From Desulfosudis oleivorans (GTDB lineage Bacteria; Desulfobacterota; Desulfobacteria; Desulfobacterales; SURF-7), in assembly GCA_020723325.1 (NCBI GenBank), contig DYJD01000001.1, forward strand, positions 62,001 through 126,000: DNA of 64,000 nucleotides, in the 5' to 3' direction. Shown here piece by piece: positions 8,602 through 14,821 of the stretch (position 1 is its first letter; every line of letters starts with the position of its first letter). The position numbers and the translations under genes are program-made. A model generated the notes under the pieces. The model was not told the DNA's origin. It searched no databases and saw nothing but the letters and a program-made list of their open reading frames with translations.

Positions 8602-8756
8602 TTTTTTCTTGCTCGTGCTCAGCGCAGCGGTGCTCGTAATCGTACTCGTAATCGGTTTTCGAGGGATCCACAATTTTTTTCGATTACGATTACCGCTTCG
8701 CTGAGCACAAGCACGAGCACGAGCAGGATAAGGAACACGAGCAGGAGCACGAAAAG
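8602..8756. repeat. Inverted repeat D: third copy of the repeat B family
   Basis: The left arm starts TTTTTTCTTGCTCGTGCTC, then AGCGCAGCGG and GTAATCGTACTCG units. The loop (about 8655-8678) carries GAGGGATCCACAATTTTT. The right arm reads CGATTACGATTACCGC, CGCTGAGCAC, GAGCAC and GAGCAG units and ends GGAGCACGAAAAG. Same orientation as B and C. It occupies most of the 369-base gap between vapC and the aldolase gene; the rest of that gap holds the aldolase promoter. Confidence 0.9.
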
Positions 8757-8772
8757 ATAGTGGAAAATGATA

Positions 8773-8800
8773 TTGACAGAACATCCGATTATATTACAAT
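8773..8800 (+). promoter_or_regulatory. Probable sigma-70 promoter for the aldolase gene
   Basis: TTGACA at 8773-8778 and TACAAT at 8795-8800 with a 16-base spacer give a near-consensus vegetative promoter about 100 bases upstream of the aldolase ATG. It starts only 16 bases after repeat D ends. Confidence 0.7.
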
Positions 8801-8900
8801 CCATGCTGTCCCACAGGCCTGGGGAGCGAGTGCGAGTCTGCCTTATTATTAATCAAAATTATTAATCAAATTATCAACGGAGTTACGAGGAGGTGAATTC

Positions 8901-10196
8901 ATGTCTGGGAAAAACGCGGTGAGTGCCTCGGATTTTACCAAAGCCCTTGAAATCGGACGACCACCCAATGTGCGCAAATTGTTCCCCCATTCCAAAGCCT
9001 TGATCGTCAGCGGAAAATTCATTGACCGGGCCATGCTGGCCAAGGGCAAGGCCATGACCATGGCAGCCAACGGCCGGAGCCATTTCGTCATCCGCGGGGC
9101 GCTTCTGGCGGCCCAACGCGCCAATGCCGCCATCATCATTGAAATTGCCCGTTCCGAGGGCGGCGCCGGGGCCTATTGCGCCGTGAATTTTTGGAACATC
9201 GCCCGCCAGGTGGATGCACTTTGCAATGAACTGAATATTACCGTTCCGGTGGCCATTCATGCGGATCATTACGGTATTAAAAAGGCAGCGGAACTGGCCA
9301 AGGCCAAAATCGAAATTCCCACCCTGTTTGAAGCCGGCATCACCTCCATCGCCATCGACGCTTCCCACATGCCCGATGACCAGAATCTGCTGGCAAACAT
9401 TGAATTGAATCCCTTTGTTCCGGCCTGGGCCGGTCTTGAAACTGAAAGTGGCGAAATTAAAGGCAAGCTGGGCTTGTCCACCGCTGCTGAAGCCAAATTT
9501 TTGATTCAGGGCCTGAATGCCCACGGCATCTTTCCGGACTGGATCGCCTTGAACAACGGCACTACCCATGGGATCGAGGCCAGCGACCAGGGAATCCAGG
9601 TGGGTCTTACTGCTGAGATTCATGATGCCCTGGCCAAATACAATGTATCCGGAGCCCAGCACGGCACCTCGGGCAACAATTCGGATCGGTTGCGAGAAAT
9701 CGTGGCCAAAACCCGCACCACCAAGGCCAACGTGGCCACGGCCCTGCAGATGATTTCCTGGGGCCTGGAAGTGAATGATTACGGCAATGCCTTCATGGAT
9801 TCCGCGGGCAATTTCGTCAAGGTCAAGGATCAAGGAGTGACCGAGGAAATGTGGGCGGAAATGCTGGCCTATGCCGCCGACAAAAAGCTCAAGGCCGGAG
9901 ATTTTAAGAAATTGAATTTGCCCTTTGAAAACAAATTACTGGGTCAGGCCCGGGAAGTGCGGGAGCGCATGGTGAAACGGGTGGAGGATTTTTCCTATAA
10001 TCTGCTGGTCAATGTTTTCAATGCCGCGGACACTGCGCCACTGGCGGTTGAAGCCATTCTCAAGGCCGGTTCCCATGATGCCGGCCCCAAGGCCCAGCGC
10101 ATTGAATCGCCCCAGGATTGGACCCCGGCCAGGATTTCTGAAAAAGCCGCGGCTCTTACCAGCGAGAAAGGGCCGTCAGGCAATTTCGACGATTAG
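8901..10196 (+). CDS. fba: Class II fructose-bisphosphate aldolase family protein
   Basis: A 431-residue class II (metal-dependent) aldolase family protein, expected to cleave fructose 1,6-bisphosphate to triose phosphates in glycolysis and run in reverse in gluconeogenesis. The zinc-site motif AIHADHYG, the segment AGITSIAIDASHMPDDQN, the glycine-rich IALNNGTTHG and VSGAQHGTSGNN are the expected class II elements. It is longer than the roughly 310-360 residues of common class II enzymes, with extra C-terminal sequence from about residue 330. A strong GAGGAGGT precedes the ATG. The Nudix gene follows after two bases, so they form one transcript. Exact substrate is inferred from the family. 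Confidence 0.85.
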   Translation: MSGKNAVSASDFTKALEIGRPPNVRKLFPHSKALIVSGKFIDRAMLAKGKAMTMAANGRSHFVIRGALLAAQRANAAIIIEIARSEGGAGAYCAVNFWNIARQVDALCNELNITVPVAIHADHYGIKKAAELAKAKIEIPTLFEAGITSIAIDASHMPDDQNLLANIELNPFVPAWAGLETESGEIKGKLGLSTAAEAKFLIQGLNAHGIFPDWIALNNGTTHGIEASDQGIQVGLTAEIHDALAKYNVSGAQHGTSGNNSDRLREIVAKTRTTKANVATALQMISWGLEVNDYGNAFMDSAGNFVKVKDQGVTEEMWAEMLAYAADKKLKAGDFKKLNLPFENKLLGQAREVRERMVKRVEDFSYNLLVNVFNAADTAPLAVEAILKAGSHDAGPKAQRIESPQDWTPARISEKAAALTSEKGPSGNFDD

Positions 10197-10198
10197 AT

Positions 10199-10690
10199 AT
10201 GGAAGCCAAAAAATATTGTCATTTTTGTGGAACCACCTTGATTGAAAAGAAAGTGGAAGGGCGGCTCAGAAAATTTTGCGTGGCTTGCCAGGAGCCCTTG
10301 TATGAAAATCCGTTGCCGGCCACCTGCCTGGTGGTGGCCGACAACCGGCAAGGGATTCTACTGGTGCGCCGGGGGGTGGAGCCCAAAATAGGCTACTGGT
10401 GCCTGCCGGGGGGCTTCATGGAATTGGATGAAACCCCGGAGCAGGCCGCTTTAAGGGAACTGCGGGAAGAAACTGGGTTAATCGGCCGCATTGATACGCT
10501 TCTAGGCGTCAGCGCCAACCCTAGCAAGTTGTACCAGACGGTGCTCATGATCGGTTACCTTGTAAAACAATATGAAGGGATTCCGATGGCCGGTGATGAT
10601 GCCACGGACATTGCTTTTTTTGATAAGCAGAACCTGCCGGAAATCGCCTTTGAGAGCCATGCGGGATTCATACAGATGTATCTGGGATGA
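10199..10690 (+). CDS. Nudix hydrolase with N-terminal zinc ribbon
   Basis: A 163-residue Nudix hydrolase. The Nudix box is complete (GFMELDETPEQAALRELREE then TGL, about residues 72-94). Two CxxC pairs at the N-terminus, CHFCG and CVACQ, form a zinc ribbon as in ADP-ribose or NADH pyrophosphatase-like members. Family members hydrolyse nucleoside diphosphate derivatives; the substrate cannot be read from the sequence. It begins two bases after the aldolase stop and is followed by a candidate terminator. Confidence 0.9.
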   Translation: MEAKKYCHFCGTTLIEKKVEGRLRKFCVACQEPLYENPLPATCLVVADNRQGILLVRRGVEPKIGYWCLPGGFMELDETPEQAALRELREETGLIGRIDTLLGVSANPSKLYQTVLMIGYLVKQYEGIPMAGDDATDIAFFDKQNLPEIAFESHAGFIQMYLG

Positions 10691-10704
10691 TTTTATCGAG
10701 CACG

Positions 10705-10733
10705 AAAAAAAAGATCAAAGCTGATTTTTTTTT
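10705..10733 (+). terminator. Candidate intrinsic terminator after the aldolase-Nudix operon
   Basis: An A-run, GATC, a short loop, GAT and a T-run of nine can pair as a hairpin with the A/T runs as lower stem. It could work on both strands. Just before it, ATCGAGCACGAAAA matches the right end of repeats B-D and may be a solo remnant. Confidence 0.5.
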
Positions 10734-10734
10734 C

Positions 10735-10762
10735 TAAAGTTCGCGCAACACCCGTCCGATAG
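10735..10762 (+). promoter_or_regulatory. Candidate sigma-28 (FliA) promoter for the flgM operon
   Basis: TAAAGTTC at 10735-10742 and TCCGATAG at 10755-10762 match the flagellar sigma-28 consensus TAAA and GCCGATAA closely, with 16 bases between TAAA and the second element. It lies about 20 bases before the first gene of the flgM operon, where late flagellar control of an anti-sigma-28 factor is expected. Confidence 0.65.
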
Positions 10763-10781
10763 GAAATGTAAGGAGAAATAT

Positions 10782-11204
10782 ATGGAGATACCGACCTATC
10801 AGATCCACCGGGTAATGAAGGTATATACCAAGCAACTGAGCCAGAGTAAAATGCTGGAACGTCAGAAGACCCTTGGTAAAAAACCGAGCATGGACAGAAT
10901 CAATATTTCCGTGGAGGGCAAACGTCAGGCGATTATCGATAAGGTGGCCAGTAATGTGGTGGAACGGATTACGAATTTTGGTCCGCGTGATGAATTCGAC
11001 AAAGAGATCGTCGGTCGTCTGGAAAGTGAAATCGGTCGCAAAGTGGATTTCCAGAAATCCGGTAATGCTCAGTTTGTATTTAATGTGATTGATGCCAACA
11101 ATGAGAAAAAAACCACGAGTCTTTCTGTTGAGGGCTCTGATTTTCTGATTAAACGTTTGGAACAGTTGGTCAAAGAAGCTGTTGATAAAAATATGGAAGC
11201 CTAG
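10782..11204 (+). CDS. DVU0524-family FlgM-associated protein
   Basis: A 140-residue protein resembling the DVU0524-type proteins found directly upstream of flgM in sulfate-reducing and related Desulfobacterota. It is mostly charged and helical, starting EIPTYQIHRVMKVYTKQL, with no signal peptide or membrane segment. Function is unknown; a part in flagellar gene control or anti-sigma handling is inferred only from its constant position. AAGGAG precedes the ATG. flgM follows after 15 bases. Confidence 0.78.
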   Translation: MEIPTYQIHRVMKVYTKQLSQSKMLERQKTLGKKPSMDRINISVEGKRQAIIDKVASNVVERITNFGPRDEFDKEIVGRLESEIGRKVDFQKSGNAQFVFNVIDANNEKKTTSLSVEGSDFLIKRLEQLVKEAVDKNMEA

Positions 11205-11219
11205 TGAGAGGAAACCCGC

Positions 11220-11558
11220 ATGAACAACATTACCAATATTTCCAATGCTGCCGGGACTTACGAACGTCAAGCCACCATTGGTGAAACGACTGATCGCAAA
11301 GCATTAGCCCGCGAGAATGGATCTTTGGAAAAGAAACCGGAGTCGACCGCTGATCGGGTAAGTTTATCCACTGAATCCAAAGATATGCAGACAGCGAGAC
11401 AGGCCCTGCTGACCGTGCCGGAAGAAAAAAGCAGCAATGCCGATCGCGCGGAAAAAATCGCCGGATTGCAGCAGGCCGTGGCCGAAGGCAACTATGAGGT
11501 AGATCCGGAACAGGTCGCGGAAAAATTGATCGGTTCCATCATTGATATGTTGGCATAA
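11220..11558 (+). CDS. flgM: Anti-sigma-28 factor FlgM
   Basis: A 112-residue FlgM. In the family it holds sigma-28 inactive until the hook-basal body is complete and is then exported. The conserved C-terminal segment is visible: DRVSLSTESKDMQTARQALL, then RAEKIAGLQQAVAEGNYEVD and VAEKLIGSIIDML. The N-terminal half is polar and probably disordered, as usual. AGAGGAAA lies upstream of the ATG. A strong terminator follows, so the operon ends here. The presence of flgM implies a flagellum encoded elsewhere in the genome. Confidence 0.9.
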   Translation: MNNITNISNAAGTYERQATIGETTDRKALARENGSLEKKPESTADRVSLSTESKDMQTARQALLTVPEEKSSNADRAEKIAGLQQAVAEGNYEVDPEQVAEKLIGSIIDMLA

Positions 11559-11676
11559 TGACTTAATCTGCTGTTGCTAGGTAAAGTTTTCCCTGCAATC
11601 GTCGGGCAGTGGTCCAGTGAGTCGGTTGTGGGTTAAAATAAATTATAAAAAAACATATGGTTATATAATGATAAAG

Positions 11677-11703
11677 GCAGGCCGGTGTTTGGCCTGCTTT
11701 TTG
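11677..11703 (+). terminator. Rho-independent terminator after flgM
   Basis: GCAGGCC (11677-11683), a seven-base loop, GGCCTGC (11691-11697) and a run of five T form a textbook intrinsic terminator. It lies about 120 bases after the flgM stop; no gene was seen in between. Confidence 0.85.
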
Positions 11704-11785
11704 CTTTTAGTTTCTGTAGAAAAAAGGGAAGATCCGTGTACAGGTTTTTGAAAATATTTTTCTTTTATCATTTTAAGGAAATCCC

Positions 11786-12238
11786 ATGAATAAAATAAAT
11801 GAAATTTCAGGATTACCAAGCTCCCTGCCAGCCAAAAAGCTGAATCAGTCTCAAACCGGTGACGAATTTCAAAAAATTTTCACCAAGGCGCTTGAGCCGC
11901 CTGCTGCTGAAAAGGGTGCGGCCCCTCCCCTTAATAGTCTGGGAGAAATCCGGCTGCCGATGGTGAATCGGATTGAGGAGGTCCAAGGCGACCTGGCAGA
12001 CCAGACCAGTCGCCTGTTGGATCAGTTGGAGGCTTTTGCCCAGGCCCTGGGTGATCCATCCCGCTCATTGAAAGCAATGGAACCCATGGCAACGGATTTG
12101 AAAAAGAGCGCCGAGGCTTTATCGCAAAAAGCGGTTGGAGAATCGGCCCAGAGTGATCGGCTGCAGGAGATCGCCCAGGAAAGCGCCATGACCGCCACCT
12201 TGGAATACATCAAATTCTATCGTGGGGATTATGTTTAA
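11786..12238 (+). CDS. Hypothetical protein downstream of flgM
   Basis: A 150-residue soluble protein I do not recognise. The first 60 residues are polar and low in complexity (SSLPAKKLNQSQ, then a Pro/Ala-rich stretch); residues 65-150 look helical and amphipathic, ending SAMTATLEYIKFYRGDYV. There is no signal peptide or membrane segment. AAGGAA precedes the ATG. It lies after the flgM terminator, so it has its own transcript, and its stop overlaps the stop of mazG convergently by four bases. A flagellar link is possible from position only. Confidence 0.65.
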   Translation: MNKINEISGLPSSLPAKKLNQSQTGDEFQKIFTKALEPPAAEKGAAPPLNSLGEIRLPMVNRIEEVQGDLADQTSRLLDQLEAFAQALGDPSRSLKAMEPMATDLKKSAEALSQKAVGESAQSDRLQEIAQESAMTATLEYIKFYRGDYV

Positions 12239-13068
12239 TAAAGATCCTTGGCCTTTACCCACAAAGCTTCCAATTCTTCACGGGGTACAGACTCCATGTC
12301 TTTGCCCTGGGCTGATAATTGTTGTTCCATATATCGAAATCTTTTTTCAAATTTCCGGGTGGACTCAGCCAGGGCGGTTTCCGGATGAATGCGGGCCATT
12401 CTGGCAACATTCACCAGGGTGAAGAGCAGGTCACCCAATTCCATGGAAATTTCCGCTGGCTTGCTCAAATCAACGGCCTGATTGAATTCAGCCCATTCTT
12501 CCTCAGCCTTGCGCATTACGCCCTGGATATTCTCCCAGTCAAACCCCACTCCCGCCGCCCGTTCCGAAATCCGGTAAGCTCTCATCAGGGCCGGCAAACC
12601 GCCGGGAACGGCATCCAAAATTGAATTCTGCGTTGAATGGGATTTTTCCTTGCGTTTGATTTCCTTCCATTGTTTGCGGACATCCTCTACGCCGGCCACG
12701 GAACCATCACCGAAAACATGGGGATGCCGCCGGATCATTTTTTCCGAAATCACCCGGGCCACATCCTGAATATCAAAATGGCCGGCTTCCTGAAACAATC
12801 TGGCAAGAAAAAGGACATGGAACAACACATCGCCGATTTCTTCGCAGACGGCCTGGGGAAATTCGGAACCGATGGCATCCACCAGTTCATGGACTTCCTC
12901 CACCAGATAGATGGACATGGATGCCGGCGTTTGTTTGCGATCCCAGGGACAGCCATTTTCACCACGCAGTTTTTCAATGATATGCATCAGACGGTGAATC
13001 TGATTTTGGGGATTGGGTGGAGTGGATAAATCCTGCGGGGAAGAGGGCTTTATTTTCGAAGCTCCCAC
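12235..13068 (-). CDS. mazG: Nucleoside triphosphate pyrophosphohydrolase MazG
   Basis: A 277-residue two-domain MazG that hydrolyses (d)NTPs to monophosphates and pyrophosphate. The first domain shows GCPWDRKQT, the metal-binding EEVHELVDAI and the EEIGDVLFH motif; the second repeats this with EEEWAEFNQA and ELGDLLFTLVNVARM. Length is normal. It overlaps the upstream cvpA gene by 19 bases on the same strand, so the two are cotranscribed. A later ATG about 80 bases in is possible, because the first 25 residues are Ser/Pro-rich and not part of the domain. Confidence 0.94.
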   Translation of the reverse strand: MGASKIKPSSPQDLSTPPNPQNQIHRLMHIIEKLRGENGCPWDRKQTPASMSIYLVEEVHELVDAIGSEFPQAVCEEIGDVLFHVLFLARLFQEAGHFDIQDVARVISEKMIRRHPHVFGDGSVAGVEDVRKQWKEIKRKEKSHSTQNSILDAVPGGLPALMRAYRISERAAGVGFDWENIQGVMRKAEEEWAEFNQAVDLSKPAEISMELGDLLFTLVNVARMARIHPETALAESTRKFEKRFRYMEQQLSAQGKDMESVPREELEALWVKAKDLY

Positions 13069-13577
13069 GATTTTTTAAATCCTTTCAAATTGTTGTTAAA
13101 ATTTTGTTTCATTTCTGCTGTGATAAACTGGGACATTTCCTCGGAAATGGCCGTCACATGGGGGGAGAGCAGGGAATTGCGGATCACAGGTGAATCCTTG
13201 GGTAAAAAGGCGGTAAACATGGTGAGCAACACGGAAACAATCAGAAGCCCCTTGAGTGCGCCGAAACTCGCTCCGCAAAGGCGGTCGAACCAAGTCAGAA
13301 AAGTGATTTTCAGCAGGAAGCGGATCAGGGCGCCCAGCAGACTGATCACAATTACCGTGACGCAGAATAGGAGTAAGAAGGAAACAATGTTGCGGTAAGC
13401 GGGGTTGGCAATCCATTGGGTTAAATACGGAGCCGGCAGGCGATAATACGTATAGGCGGCATAGAATCCGCCGATCACACCGATAATGGAAGAAATCTCC
13501 TTGACCAAGCCCCGAAACATTCCCCGGATCAGGCAAAAGGCCAGGATGACAATGATGAGAATATCAAAAGGATTCAT
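13050..13577 (-). CDS. cvpA: CvpA family inner-membrane protein
   Basis: A 175-residue membrane protein of the CvpA family, named for colicin V production and in several bacteria linked to envelope homeostasis. It starts NPFDILIIVILAFCLIRGMF with the conserved GxxxGLVKE turn, followed by three more hydrophobic helices (about residues 30-45, 63-85 and 100-122) and a polar C-terminal tail. It is first in a two-gene operon with mazG and divergent from the phoH-like gene; the 197-base gap between them should hold both promoters. Confidence 0.85.
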   Translation of the reverse strand: MNPFDILIIVILAFCLIRGMFRGLVKEISSIIGVIGGFYAAYTYYRLPAPYLTQWIANPAYRNIVSFLLLFCVTVIVISLLGALIRFLLKITFLTWFDRLCGASFGALKGLLIVSVLLTMFTAFLPKDSPVIRNSLLSPHVTAISEEMSQFITAEMKQNFNNNLKGFKKSWELRK

Positions 13578-13774
13578 GCAGGGACGAATTAACAGAGGGG
13601 CGGTTCAGAGTCAAGGCAATTTTCCCCAGAACAAATGCTGATTGCAAACCCGCAAATCTCTGTGATATGAAGGGGCAAATTTTGAAAAAGGGCGGTTTGA
13701 GGCTGTCTGATTTCAGCAGGAGCTAACAAAGAATCGTTGCAACTTCTATAAGGAGTCCGTAAAAACAATCGATA

Positions 13775-14755
13775 ATGGAAAAAAGAACCGACAGTGGGCA
13801 AGCCCAACTGACGTTTGAGGATATCTCCCTGACCCGGCATCTTTTCGGGGAAAGAAACAATCATCTTCAGCGTCTGTCAGATGCCTTGGAGATACGGATC
13901 CATGCCAGGGGCAATACGGTTTTTCTGGAAGGTGATCCCATGGAAATCGGTCTGGCTGAAAACATCCTCCAGCAGTTATACGGCCTTCTGGAAGATAACT
14001 ACCCTGTTGATCAGAAAGATATTGATTATGCCGTGCGGGTTTTAAGCGAGAATCATAACCGCAAACTAAAAGATATTTTTCTGGATACGGTTTTCGTCAC
14101 CTCGAAAAAGCGTCCCATTGCGCCCAAAAGCCATGCCCAGAAACAATATATTGAGGCCATTCGACAATATGATATTGTTTTCGGAATCGGGCCGGCTGGA
14201 ACCGGCAAGACCTATTTGGCCATGGCCATGGCAGTGGCGGCCCTGAGCAAGGAGGCGGTGAGCAGAATCATCCTTACCCGCCCGGCGGTTGAGGCCGGGG
14301 AAGCCCTTGGTTTCCTGCCCGGCGATCTGGCGGATAAAGTGGATCCCTATCTGCGTCCCTTATATGATGCCCTGCACGACATGATGCGCTTTGAAAAAGT
14401 TGCCGGGCTCATGGAACAGGGCATTATTGAAGTGGCGCCTTTGGCATTCATGCGCGGCCGGACGTTGAACGATTCCTTTATTATTCTAGATGAAGCCCAG
14501 AACACCACCAGCGAACAGATGAAAATGTTTCTGACCCGCATCGGCTTCAATTCAAAAGCGGTCATTACCGGCGACATCACCCAGATCGATCTGCCCCACA
14601 ACAAGACCTCCGGTCTGATCGAGGCCAAGGATATTCTTCAGGGCATCAAGGATATCGGATTTATCTTTTTTTCCAAAAAAGATATTGTTCGTCACCGTTT
14701 GGTTCAGGACATCATCCGTGCTTATGAAGAAAAAGGAGAAAACCGTCGAAGCTAG
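13775..14755 (+). CDS. ybeZ: PhoH-like ATPase (YbeZ)
   Basis: A 326-residue PhoH/YbeZ ATPase. Walker A is GPAGTGKTYL, Walker B IILDEAQNTT, and the sensor region VITGDITQIDLP; an N-terminal KH-like segment precedes the ATPase domain. In other bacteria YbeZ works with YbeY in rRNA processing and ribosome quality control, and here ybeY is two genes downstream, which supports the assignment. AAGGAG lies upstream but about 18 bases from the ATG, so the start could be slightly different. Confidence 0.93.
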   Translation: MEKRTDSGQAQLTFEDISLTRHLFGERNNHLQRLSDALEIRIHARGNTVFLEGDPMEIGLAENILQQLYGLLEDNYPVDQKDIDYAVRVLSENHNRKLKDIFLDTVFVTSKKRPIAPKSHAQKQYIEAIRQYDIVFGIGPAGTGKTYLAMAMAVAALSKEAVSRIILTRPAVEAGEALGFLPGDLADKVDPYLRPLYDALHDMMRFEKVAGLMEQGIIEVAPLAFMRGRTLNDSFIILDEAQNTTSEQMKMFLTRIGFNSKAVITGDITQIDLPHNKTSGLIEAKDILQGIKDIGFIFFSKKDIVRHRLVQDIIRAYEEKGENRRS

Positions 14756-14821
14756 ATTGCGAAAAATCCTCGCCCGCCTCTGCCGGACAGGGATGCAGGG
14801 TTTGAAGGTACGTAGCTTGCC

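Noticed and set aside
6967-8756. Classical insertion sequence or transposon
   Set aside because: No transposase, integrase or reverse transcriptase is encoded in the pocket, and no clear target-site duplication was seen beside the repeats.
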